A program made the position numbers and the translations under genes. A stretch of DNA of 64,000 nucleotides from Streptomyces asoensis (GTDB lineage: Bacteria > Actinomycetota > Actinomycetes > Streptomycetales > Streptomycetaceae): contig NZ_BNEB01000002.1 of assembly GCF_016860545.1 (NCBI RefSeq), forward strand, positions 1,054,001 to 1,118,000, given 5' to 3'. Below are positions 1-9,009 of the stretch, in pieces (within the stretch, counting starts at the first letter, position 1; each line of letters opens with the position of its first letter). Under the pieces are notes generated by a model. It made no database searches. It worked only from the letters and a program-made list of their open reading frames with translations, and had not been told where the DNA came from.

Positions 1-173
1 TCGTCTGCTGCTGGTACTCGCCCGACGTCGCGTCCGGCTGCGACGGAGGGGGGAATCGCCACGGGACGGCCCTCGGACCGGTGAGCGTTGCCCGACCCTG
101 TGCCGCGTCGCCGTACGAGCGCCGGCGTGTCGCGTGACCCGGGCGGGCTCGGCCTTCCGCCGAGTCCGCCCCG

Positions 174-194
174 CCGGCTCCGCACCGGAGCCGG
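174..194 (-). terminator. Hairpin downstream of the GH62 gene
   Basis: A 9-bp perfect inverted repeat (CCGGCTCCG, 3-nt loop, CGGAGCCGG) lies 16 bases past the stop codon of the minus-strand arabinofuranosidase gene. There is no clear U-tract, which is common for Streptomyces terminators. The rest of bases 1-209 shows no gene I can support. Confidence 0.5.
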
Positions 195-209
195 ACCCGT
201 GTCACGCCG

Positions 210-1682
210 TCAGCGCTGCAATGTCAGCAGACCCGGCCGGTAGGGCAGGAGGCCGTAGTCGACGCCGTCGGAGCCGGGGCTGCGTCCCTGGTAGAGGAAC
301 TGAAGGTTGCAGGGATCGACGGTCATGGTCTGATCGGGGCCGGTGCGGATCAGTTCGCCGTGGCTGATGTCGTTGGTCCAGGTGGCGCCGCTGTTGGCCT
401 TGCCGGCGAAGGGACTGCTCTCGGTCGCGGCCTGGGGTGTCCATGAGCCGTCCAGACTGGTCGCCGTGAACGAGCGGAAGTAGCGGCCCTGCGAGCCGAT
501 CGCCTCGACGATCATGAGGTAGCGGTTCTGGCCCTGCAACTTGTAGACCTGCGGGGCCTCGAACAGGTTGTTCCGCGTATCGCTCAGGACCACTGCCGAG
601 GACGTGCCGAAGCTGCCCGGGAAGTTTCCGATCGGCATGACGGCCCGGTAGATCTTGCCGTTGTCACCGGCGAAGAACAGGTACATGTTGGTCCCGTCAC
701 CGATGAGCGTCTGGTCGATGGGTCCTGTTCCGGAGTCGGAGATGCTCCCGGAGAAGAGCGCCTGCTCCGACGACCAGCCGTTCGGGTTGGTGGGGTCGCT
801 CGACGTCCGGTAGGAGAAGGCGGTCCTGCCCCACTGGTAGGTGAGCACCCAGATGTTCTTCGGCGCGAAGTAGAAGAGCGTGGGCGCGACGGTGGAGGCT
901 GCCGACATCGTGTTCTGGCCGGCCGACGCCATCTCGGACCAGTTGGTGAACAGGCCGAAGTTCATCGACCCCCACTTCGTCCCGGTGTCGTGCGTTGTCG
1001 CGTAGACGAGTTGCCTGCCGTTGTAGGGGACGACGGTGAAGTCCTTGAGCGAGACCCATCCCGGCTTCGGCTGCGCCAAGGCGCCCGTCGACGTCCAGCG
1101 GTACGCCGACGGGAGAGCGCACGGGCCGGGGTTGTCGCCGCCGGCCTTGACCAGCTGCCACTGCTGGTTGGCGCCGCCCCAGTCGTCGTACTGGACGATG
1201 TTCGCGTTGTCGGTGGTGGAGGCGCCTTGCACCTCGAGCGCCTTGTTGCTGTGGCGCGAGATGAGCCTCACGTAGCCGTCGGAGCTGTCGGCCAGCCGCC
1301 ACTGCTGGTTGGTGGCGTTCTGGTCGGCCCACTGGACGATCGGGCCGCCGTTCGCGGTGGACCAGTTGTAGACGTCCAGCACCTTGCCGGAGTGGCGGGA
1401 CTTGATGCGGTAGTAGCCGCCTCCGGAGTCGAGGAACTGCCACTGCTGCTGGTTCTGATCGTTCCTGGTCCACTGGGTGATGCGGGCGCCGTCGTCGGTC
1501 GCCAGGTTGTAGACGTCCAGGGCCTTGCCGCTGTTGCGGTTGACCAGCACGTACGAGGCGCCCGGGTCCACGGTGGCCGCTCCGGCCGGCTGGGCGCCGA
1601 GGAAGGTGGCCACGAGCAGCAAGGGCGCGAGGGCGGCGAGCAGGCTTCTTGGACGGAGCGGGGACGGGCGGCGAAACCACAT
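210..1682 (-). CDS. Secreted alpha-L-arabinofuranosidase, GH62, with N-terminal ricin-type CBM13
   Basis: Extracellular enzyme that removes arabinose side chains from arabinoxylan; 490 residues. Residues 1-35 form a signal peptide: basic [12 protein letters not shown], a hydrophobic run, then AGA-like cleavage. Residues about 40-180 are a ricin-type trefoil with three repeats ending in QQW motifs ([21 protein letters not shown]), typical of xylan-binding CBM13. The rest is GH62, with the acidic KDF and EAPQVYKL blocks expected to hold the catalytic Asp and Glu. A GTG lies just before the chosen ATG; the ATG at 1682 has better spacing from AAGGAGG. Divergent from the GH10 xylanase, so the pair attacks xylan together. 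The domain order (CBM first) differs from the neighbouring xylanase, where the CBM is last. Confidence 0.9.
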   Translation of the reverse strand: MWFRRPSPLRPRSLLAALAPLLLVATFLGAQPAGAATVDPGASYVLVNRNSGKALDVYNLATDDGARITQWTRNDQNQQQWQFLDSGGGYYRIKSRHSGKVLDVYNWSTANGGPIVQWADQNATNQQWRLADSSDGYVRLISRHSNKALEVQGASTTDNANIVQYDDWGGANQQWQLVKAGGDNPGPCALPSAYRWTSTGALAQPKPGWVSLKDFTVVPYNGRQLVYATTHDTGTKWGSMNFGLFTNWSEMASAGQNTMSAASTVAPTLFYFAPKNIWVLTYQWGRTAFSYRTSSDPTNPNGWSSEQALFSGSISDSGTGPIDQTLIGDGTNMYLFFAGDNGKIYRAVMPIGNFPGSFGTSSAVVLSDTRNNLFEAPQVYKLQGQNRYLMIVEAIGSQGRYFRSFTATSLDGSWTPQAATESSPFAGKANSGATWTNDISHGELIRTGPDQTMTVDPCNLQFLYQGRSPGSDGVDYGLLPYRPGLLTLQR

Positions 1683-1993
1683 CACGGGGCCTCCTTCGGG
1701 GGTGGGGGTGAGGTGACCCGATGCACCGCGGAGTGGACGTGCCGAGAGACAGGGGCATTTCTCGAATGTTTCGAATAGCTCTCCGGATGCTTCGACGCCA
1801 CAAGCTAGGAACGCGGGGCTCTCCGGTCAAGGTGTGTCGCCGATCTGTCCACAAAACAACGCAGCCTCTCTGGGCCTGACAGGTCGTCGCGCCAGCCGGA
1901 TCCGCGCTGGGAACTGCGGATACGGCTCGTCGGTCCGCGGTGGCAGCCGTCGACGGAGGTGCCGAAAATTCGCCTTCCGGCTCGGCGGAAGTT

Positions 1994-2005
1994 CGAAATA
2001 TTTCG
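1994..2005. promoter_or_regulatory. Perfect 12-bp palindrome CGAAATATTTCG
   Basis: A fully self-complementary 12-mer in the xylanase upstream region, accompanied by CGAAAATTCG at 1963-1972 and CGAATGTTTCG at 1763-1773. The repeated core between divergent xylan-degrading genes suggests a shared operator, probably for substrate-dependent repression. Confidence 0.5.
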
Positions 2006-2038
2006 GTCGCCAAGCCGAAACATATTCTGCGGGAAGTA

Positions 2039-3674
<1,636 letters not shown>

Positions 3675-3928
3675 GCGGACCCCCGCCACGGACGAAAGCC
3701 GCCTGGTGGCGCCGACCCTCGCGATCGGCATGCTCGCCGCAGCGCAGCCGGCGCCCGCCGAGGCGCCGACGGCGGATGCGGCAGCAGGGCCTCCTGGTAG
3801 ACCTCGGCGCCGTCCCTGGCCCGGCCGTGGACCGGATCGTGCGGATCCGGTTCCTCGGAGCGGGCCACTGCTCGGTGGGACGGATGCCGAGGTCGCCGTG
3901 CCGGGGCCGATGTCGCCACCGTCGCCGG
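3675..3928. other. Convergent intergenic region, left edge of the gene cluster
   Basis: 254 bases between the xylanase stop and the convergent SbnB-like stop. I see no gene with convincing codon structure and no clear terminator hairpin. A minus-strand open frame here gives no recognisable protein. Confidence 0.4.
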
Positions 3929-4942
3929 TCAGCCGACCGCGGCCTCGGCGGGAGCCGTCAGGAAGGCCGGTACCCGGGTGCCGAGGCCCAGTGACGCGGC
4001 CCGGCGGCGGACGAGGTCGGCGAGGGCGAGGTCCAGGGTGCCCAGGCCGAACGGGGAGAACACGGTGACGCGGTCCTCGGCGCGTCGGAAGGGCTTTCCC
4101 GCGTTCAGTACGGCACCGATCGAGGTGGTGATGAAGTCCCGGTTGCCGCAGAGCTGTTCGGCCAGGTGCAGGGAGGTCGACTCGCGGCACACGTGGTCCG
4201 CGTCGTCGACCACGTTGACGGCGGTCAGGATGCTTCCCGGTGTCAGGTCGCGCAGGGACACGTGCAGGAGGAGGGTGCCGGGCCGGCAGGCGTCGGTGGT
4301 CAGGTGCGGGGCGGCGGCGGTGGTCGCCGAACAGACCAGCCGGTGGGCGGCGAGCGCCTCCTCCGCGCTGACGGCGACCTCGGTCCTCAGGTCCGGCCAG
4401 CGGGCCCGGCAACGGGCGGCGAAGGACTCCGCCCGGGTGCTGTCGAGGTCGAACACGGTGACCGCGGCGAGGCCGGGCAGCAGAGCCCGGAGGTAGGCGA
4501 GGATCTCGAAGCCGATCACGCCGCAGCCGATCAGGGAGACACCGGTCTCCGGGACGGACGAGCCCAGCGTCGCCGCCGCGAGGGCGGCGCTCGCCGCGGT
4601 GCGCCGCGCCGAGATCACCGAGCCCTCCAGCAGGGCCTCCGGCTGCCCGGTGGTCATGGAGTTGAGGATCACCGCGGCGGAGGCGCGTTCCAGGCCCCGC
4701 GCGGTGTTGCCGGGGAAGGAGGCGATCCACTTGATGCCCGCCACCGGCTCCTCCTCGCCGAGGTAGGCGGGCAGTCCGATGATCCGGTTGCGCGGGTCGT
4801 CCGGAAAACGGAGGAAGACCGAGTGCGGCAGGGCCGTACGGCCCCGCTCGTGCAGCAGGTACGCGCGGCGCACTGCTGCGACGACCTCGGCCTCGGCGTC
4901 GTCGAGGACCTGGTGGACCTCTCCCGCTCCAAGGATCAGCAT
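3929..4942 (-). CDS. sbnB: SbnB-like NAD(P)-dependent dehydrogenase, L-2,3-diaminopropionate synthesis
   Basis: Member of the ornithine cyclodeaminase / mu-crystallin family; 337 residues, the size of SbnB. In staphyloferrin B biosynthesis SbnB oxidatively cleaves N-(2-amino-2-carboxyethyl)-L-glutamate to Dap plus 2-oxoglutarate. The Rossmann motif SLIGCGVIGFEIL is at about residues 137-149, and the family-typical substrate half begins with MLILGAGEVHQVL and contains GIKWIASFPGN. The start is the ATG that overlaps the upstream SbnA stop (ATGCTGA, 7 bases), so the two proteins are translationally coupled. Together they supply Dap, the likely substrate of the carbamoyltransferase at 30587-31534 or a monomer for the NRPSs. 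Confidence 0.9.
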   Translation of the reverse strand: MLILGAGEVHQVLDDAEAEVVAAVRRAYLLHERGRTALPHSVFLRFPDDPRNRIIGLPAYLGEEEPVAGIKWIASFPGNTARGLERASAAVILNSMTTGQPEALLEGSVISARRTAASAALAAATLGSSVPETGVSLIGCGVIGFEILAYLRALLPGLAAVTVFDLDSTRAESFAARCRARWPDLRTEVAVSAEEALAAHRLVCSATTAAAPHLTTDACRPGTLLLHVSLRDLTPGSILTAVNVVDDADHVCRESTSLHLAEQLCGNRDFITTSIGAVLNAGKPFRRAEDRVTVFSPFGLGTLDLALADLVRRRAASLGLGTRVPAFLTAPAEAAVG

Positions 4943-5955
4943 GATGCCCCCTTCATGGCCAACTTCGTCTCCTTCCACAGGTGGGACACGTCGCCGAAGT
5001 GGCGGGCGACCCATGCGTCGTCGTAGATCGTGTCGAGGTAGCGCTCCCCGCGGTCGGGCAGGACGACCGCGCAGCGCGCGCCCGCCGGGATGCGGTCGGC
5101 CATCAGGCCGACCGCCGCCACCAGGGCCCCGGAGGAGCCGCCCGCGAGGATGCCCTCCCGGGCGGCGAGCCGCCGGCAGCCGACCACGCAGTCGAGGTCC
5201 GTCACATGGACGACCTCGTCGGCGAGACCGTCGCGGTAGAGCGCCGGCCGTACGGCCGCGCCGTGGCCCGGTATCAGCCGGGGTGCCGGAACGCCGCCGA
5301 AGATGGCGCTCCCTCTGGCGTCCACCGCGACCACGGTCACCGGAAGCTGCCGGTCGCGCACGTACTCCGCGCAGCCGCGCAGGGTGCCGCAGGAACCCGT
5401 CGCGCAGAACAGGTAGTCGATCCCGCCCGGCACCGCCTCCAGGATCTCGCGCATCGTCCGCCGGTGCGCCTGGGGGTTGAGCGGGTTGGCGTACTGGTTG
5501 GGCCAGTAGGCGCCGGGGATATGAGCGACCAAAGCGTTGATGCGGCGGATCCGGACGGGCAGGTACTCGCCCGTCGCCGGGTCGCACTCGCTCACCACTT
5601 CCACCTCCGCACCGAGGGCCCGCATGACGGCGATGTTCTGCCGGTTGGTGCGGGGGTCCACCACGCAGATGAACCGGAGCCCGTAGTAGGCGCAGATCTG
5701 GGCCAGTCCGATGCCCAGGTTGCCGGAGCTCGATTCGACGACCACCGAGCGGCCGGGCACCAGGGTGCCGCCCCGGATCAGCCCGCGCAGCATCTCCAGG
5801 GCCGAGCGGTCCTTCATGCTGCCGCCGGGGTTGAAGGCCTCCAGCTTGGCGTAGGTGGTGAAGTGCCGCCCCGGAGCGAGCTTGGCGAGTTCGACCAGCG
5901 GCGTGCCGCCGATCGTGCCGAGAACGCCGGCCGGCCCGTCGTCAGGTTCCGGCAT
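4936..5955 (-). CDS. sbnA: SbnA-like PLP enzyme, N-(2-amino-2-carboxyethyl)-L-glutamate synthase
   Basis: Fold-type II PLP enzyme of the cysteine-synthase family; 339 residues. SbnA condenses O-phospho-L-serine with L-glutamate, the first step of Dap synthesis. Visible motifs: PLP lysine in FNPGGSMKDRSA (about residues 43-54), the SSSGNLG substrate loop, and the phosphate-binding CATGSCGT (glycine-rich, with Cys in place of a Gly). Preceded by GGCGAGG, it starts at an ATG inside a possible 21-codon upstream reading frame. It overlaps the SbnB gene downstream. Dap is a building block of viomycin-type ureidoalanine residues, staphyloferrin B and sulfazecin, so this pair predicts a Dap-derived residue in the product. 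Confidence 0.92.
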   Translation of the reverse strand: MPEPDDGPAGVLGTIGGTPLVELAKLAPGRHFTTYAKLEAFNPGGSMKDRSALEMLRGLIRGGTLVPGRSVVVESSSGNLGIGLAQICAYYGLRFICVVDPRTNRQNIAVMRALGAEVEVVSECDPATGEYLPVRIRRINALVAHIPGAYWPNQYANPLNPQAHRRTMREILEAVPGGIDYLFCATGSCGTLRGCAEYVRDRQLPVTVVAVDARGSAIFGGVPAPRLIPGHGAAVRPALYRDGLADEVVHVTDLDCVVGCRRLAAREGILAGGSSGALVAAVGLMADRIPAGARCAVVLPDRGERYLDTIYDDAWVARHFGDVSHLWKETKLAMKGASC

Positions 5956-6007
5956 GGTGGCCTCGCCCCGTCGGATCGGGGCGGGGCCCGAGCATCGTGC
6001 GGAACAC
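5942..6007 (-). CDS. Possible 21-residue upstream ORF overlapping the sbnA start
   Basis: A consensus AGGAGGAAC stands 4-5 bases before a GTG at 6007. The resulting short frame ends with a TGA 12 bases inside sbnA, so ribosomes finishing here could reinitiate at the sbnA ATG. No similarity is recognised. It may be a translational coupling device, or the strong Shine-Dalgarno may simply be a relic. Confidence 0.25.
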   Translation of the reverse strand: MFRTMLGPRPDPTGRGHHAGT

Positions 6008-6110
6008 GCTAGTTCCTCCTGTCAGCACTGGATCGAGGGGTGGTGCGGCGGCCGCCGCCCGGCCGGGTTCGGTGCGGGCGTGAGCCGGGGCCGGGCCGGG
6101 GCCCGGAGGG

Positions 6111-7394
6111 TCACCGCGCCGGCGCGTCGGGCGTGACGCGTACGGAGCGGGCGAGGGAGGCGGCGCCGGCGATCAGCAGCATCCAGCCCGCCAGGGCCAG
6201 CGCGGCGGTCCGCGCGCCGGCCGAGTCGAGCAGCAGACCGCCGAGCAGCGAGCCGATCGGCAGCGCCCCGTTGGACAGCGTGGTCATCGCCGCGAGCACC
6301 CGGCCGCGCAGCCGGTCCGGGGTGATGACCAGTTGGTAGCTGCCGAGTGCCACGTTCCACAGCGGTCCGACGAACCACATCGCGGCGTAGGCGGCGGCGA
6401 GCGTGAACGGGTCGCGGCTGAAGGCGATCACGGCCATCAGCACCGCCCACGCCCAGTTCGCGCCGATCACCAGGGCGCCCAGGGTGACCCGGCGGGCGAA
6501 CCACGGCGCCGCCAGCGAGCCGAGGACACCCCCGCCCCCCGCGACACCGACCATCAGGCCTATCCCCGCCGAGGACGCGCCGACGTCGGTGGCCAGCACG
6601 ATGGTGACCAGAAACAGCGCCCGGAACATCAGGTTGCTCCCCGCCACCAGCAGGGTGGTGGTGCGCAGGAAGGGCTGTCGCCACAGCCACCCCAGGCCCT
6701 CGCGGACCTGATCGCCCATGCTGCCGGCGCGGGCCGACCGCTCGGCCTCGAACTCCTTGCGGATGAACAGCAGTCCGGTCAGCGAGACCAGATAGCTCAG
6801 CGCGTCGGCCAGGAACGGGACGGCCCGGCCGAGGCCGAACAGCACACCGCCGAGCGGCGTCCCGAGCATCACGGCGGCCCGCCCCCGCGCCTCATTGCGC
6901 GACAGGGCCAGCGAGAGCTGGCTCTTGGGTACCACGTTCGGGACGGCCGCGTGCGCGGCGAGCCCGTGGAACACCGTCAGCGCGCCTTCGACGAAGCCCA
7001 CGGCCAGCACCAGCGGCAGGCTCAGGACGTCGAGGGCGGCGGCGACCGCGATGGCCGCCGCGCCGAGCGCGCGCAGCGCGTCGCACCAGATCATCAGCCG
7101 CCGGCGCGGCCAGCGGTCCACCAGGGCGCCGGCCGGCAACGGGAGGAGCAGCGCGGGCAGCAGCGTCACGAATCCGGCCAGGCCGGCGGCGAACGGCGAG
7201 CCGGTGATGGCCAGGACCAGCAGCGGGTAGGCGATCGTGGTGGCCGTCGACCCGAGCAGGGAGACCGCCGAGCCGCCCCACAGCAGCAGGAAGTCGCGGT
7301 TGCGGTGCAGTGGCACCACCGGGCCGGCGGTGGCCGTGTCCGGTGGGTCCGGTGGCCGTGGTTCCGCCGGCACCCTGGTGTCGGGGCTTGTCAT
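6111..7394 (-). CDS. MFS exporter, EntS/DHA3-like
   Basis: Integral membrane proton-driven exporter of 427 residues with about 12 predicted helices; the first starts after PLHRNRDFLLLWGGSAVSLLGS. The loop GALVDRWPRRRLMIW is the classic motif A of the major facilitator superfamily between helices 2 and 3. The overall sequence resembles the enterobactin-exporter-like DHA3 branch often found in peptide and siderophore clusters. The ATG at 7394 has GGAGTG about 7 bases before it; upstream in-frame codons lack a ribosome site. It lies between mbtH and sbnA on the same strand and probably exports the NRPS product and protects the producer. Confidence 0.85.
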   Translation of the reverse strand: MTSPDTRVPAEPRPPDPPDTATAGPVVPLHRNRDFLLLWGGSAVSLLGSTATTIAYPLLVLAITGSPFAAGLAGFVTLLPALLLPLPAGALVDRWPRRRLMIWCDALRALGAAAIAVAAALDVLSLPLVLAVGFVEGALTVFHGLAAHAAVPNVVPKSQLSLALSRNEARGRAAVMLGTPLGGVLFGLGRAVPFLADALSYLVSLTGLLFIRKEFEAERSARAGSMGDQVREGLGWLWRQPFLRTTTLLVAGSNLMFRALFLVTIVLATDVGASSAGIGLMVGVAGGGGVLGSLAAPWFARRVTLGALVIGANWAWAVLMAVIAFSRDPFTLAAAYAAMWFVGPLWNVALGSYQLVITPDRLRGRVLAAMTTLSNGALPIGSLLGGLLLDSAGARTAALALAGWMLLIAGAASLARSVRVTPDAPAR

Positions 7395-7485
7395 CTGTCG
7401 CACTCCAAGTCCGGCCCGGGCCGGACGCCAGGGCCTGTCCGGCGGATCGCGTCCGAGACGCGGGGTCCGGCACGCGCTCCTCCGT

Positions 7486-7527
7486 CTTGCAGCCGGACGC
7501 ACCGGACCCTCTCACCCGGGCTGCAAG
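7486..7527. terminator. Hairpin between the mbtH-like and MFS genes
   Basis: Arms CTTGCAGCC and GGCTGCAAG (9 bp, perfect) enclose a 24-nt loop in the 173-bp gap between the two genes. It could be an attenuator or processing element that makes mbtH mRNA more abundant than the transporter and Dap genes. Confidence 0.4.
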
Positions 7528-7567
7528 GCACCGCTGTCCTCCTTCGACCTGGTCCGCCGGGCAGGCG

Positions 7568-7786
7568 CTAGCCCCGCGCCGCCCCCTCCATCTGCCGGCG
7601 CAGGCTGAGCGGTCGCATGTCGGTCCAGACGGTGCCGATGTGGGCCAGGCACTCGCTCCGGCTGCCCTCGGTGCCCTCGGCATGCCAGCCGAGCGGCAGC
7701 TCGCGGTCGGCGAGCCAGACGGAGTACTGCTCCTCGTCGTTGCGGACGACGCGGTAGGTGCGCTCGTCGGTGTCTTCCTCGGCCAC
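7568..7786 (-). CDS. MbtH-like protein
   Basis: Small cytosolic chaperone (72 residues) that binds NRPS adenylation domains and is often needed for their folding and activity. The family signature is complete: NDEEQYSVW, LPLGWHAEGTEGSRSECLAHIGTVWTDMRPLSLR (quoted in part), with the conserved Trp residues and the TDMRPLSLR end. The GTG start has GGGAGGG 7 bases upstream. It is the first gene of the leftward operon, divergent from the oxygenase-NRPS operon whose A domains it presumably serves. Confidence 0.95.
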   Translation of the reverse strand: MAEEDTDERTYRVVRNDEEQYSVWLADRELPLGWHAEGTEGSRSECLAHIGTVWTDMRPLSLRRQMEGAARG

Positions 7787-7815
7787 GGCGGGCCCTCCCT
7801 CGGATGAACTGCCGC

Positions 7816-7834
7816 GTCACGAACCTCACGTGAC
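7816..7834. promoter_or_regulatory. 19-bp inverted repeat GTCACG-N7-CGTGAC
   Basis: A 6-bp perfect inverted repeat in the 191-bp region between the divergent mbtH-like and oxygenase/NRPS operons, 30 bases upstream of the mbtH GTG. Its position suits an operator controlling both operons. The binding protein is not identifiable; the cluster's own LuxR-type regulators are candidates. Confidence 0.4.
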
Positions 7835-7901
7835 CGGTGGCGGCGCCGCAGAGCCTGCCGCAGCAGCCCCCTTCGACCCCAGAGAAGGAGGCGCAGTCAC
7901 C

Positions 7902-7925
7902 GTGGCGCCGACCCTGCCGATGTGA
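7902..7925 (+). CDS. Possible 7-codon leader ORF before the oxygenase gene
   Basis: The strongest Shine-Dalgarno in this region, AGAAGGAGG, is not near the oxygenase ATG. It stands about 10 bases before a GTG that opens a 7-residue frame (MAPTLPM) ending in TGA, 52 bases before the real start. This may be a leader peptide affecting expression of the NRPS operon. It is short enough to be chance. Confidence 0.25.
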   Translation: MAPTLPM

Positions 7926-7977
7926 CTGCCGGTTGTTCTCTCGGAGCGGCGACGGCCTGCCAGCGACGCTGAGGTGC

Positions 7978-9009
7978 ATGACTGCGAACTCCTCCATCCG
8001 GACCGCGCCGCCCGAGCGCGCCCAGGAGCGCGACGTGAGCTCCGCGCTGCCCCTGACGCTGTCCGCCGAGTCCCCCGGTACGCCCCTGTCCGCATACCTG
8101 TCGGCCGCCCGACCGCTCGTCCGCGGCCGGCTGCTCGAACACGGCGCGGTGCTGCTGCGCGGCTTCGACGTCGGCGGTGTGGACGGCTTCGAGGCCGCGG
8201 TCCGGGCGGTGTCCGGCACACCGCTGCCCTACGCGGAGCGGTCCTCGCCGCGGAGCACCATCAAGGGGCAGGTGTACACCTCGACCGACTATCCGCCGGA
8301 CGAGGAGATCTTCCTCCACAACGAGAACTCCTACCAGGCGGACTGGCCGCTGAAGCTCTTCTTCCACTGCGTGCAGCCGCCGGACACCCTGGGCGCGACC
8401 CCGCTCGCCGACACCCGCCGGGTGTACCGGGCGATCGACCCGTCCGTCCGGGAGGAGTTCGCCGCCCGGGACTGGATGGTGGTGCGCAACTTCTCCGACG
8501 GCTTCGGCGTGCCGTGGCAGCAGGCTTTCAACACGGCCGACCGCGGCGAGGTCGAGGCGTACTGCGCCCGCAACGGCGTGGAGACCGAGTGGACGGCGAA
8601 CGGCCTGCGGACCCGTGCGCGCCGCCGGGCGGTGCACCGGCACCCGGTGACCGGCGAGACGGTCTGGTTCAACCACCTCACCTTCTTCCACGTGACCACG
8701 CTGGCCGAGGAGGTGTGCGGCGCGCTGCGGGAGATGTACGACGACGCGCAGCTGCCGACCAACACCTACTACGGCGACGGGCGGCCGATCCCGGACGAGG
8801 TCGTCGCACACCTGCGGTCCTGCTACCGCGCCGAGCAACGCCGCTTCGACTGGCAGCGGGACGACGTGCTCCTCGTGGACAACATGCTGGCGGCGCACGC
8901 CCGCGAACCGTTCACCGGACCGCGCCGGATCGCCGTGGCGATGGCCGAGCCCTGCTCGGCGGCCGTGCGGTCCGCCACGTACCCGGAGGTGACCGATGTC
9001 CGCCGATGA
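7978..9009 (+). CDS. Fe(II)/2-oxoglutarate-dependent oxygenase, TauD/SyrP-like
   Basis: Non-haem iron oxygenase of 343 residues, of the TauD family that in NRPS clusters (SyrP, AsnO types) beta-hydroxylates a free or carrier-bound amino acid. The metal-binding facial triad appears as HNEN (an HxE variant of HxD, about residue 120) with the distal His probably in AAHAREPF near residue 308; the following GPRRIAVAM holds the Arg that binds 2-oxoglutarate. The ATG at 7978 follows GAGGTGC. A longer in-frame GTG at 7837 gives a proline-rich, unconserved N-terminus and was rejected. It overlaps NRPS1 by 14 bases, so hydroxylation is probably tied to that assembly line. The exact substrate is unknown. 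Confidence 0.85.
   Translation: MTANSSIRTAPPERAQERDVSSALPLTLSAESPGTPLSAYLSAARPLVRGRLLEHGAVLLRGFDVGGVDGFEAAVRAVSGTPLPYAERSSPRSTIKGQVYTSTDYPPDEEIFLHNENSYQADWPLKLFFHCVQPPDTLGATPLADTRRVYRAIDPSVREEFAARDWMVVRNFSDGFGVPWQQAFNTADRGEVEAYCARNGVETEWTANGLRTRARRRAVHRHPVTGETVWFNHLTFFHVTTLAEEVCGALREMYDDAQLPTNTYYGDGRPIPDEVVAHLRSCYRAEQRRFDWQRDDVLLVDNMLAAHAREPFTGPRRIAVAMAEPCSAAVRSATYPEVTDVRR

Noticed and set aside
3675..3928. Possible gene or transposase remnant between the xylanase and sbnB genes
   Set aside because: No frame gives a recognisable protein motif or convincing codon usage.
7837..7977. Longer N-terminus for the oxygenase from GTG 7837
   Set aside because: The extra 47 residues are Pro/Arg-rich with poor codon bias and no ribosome site, and they span the leader region.
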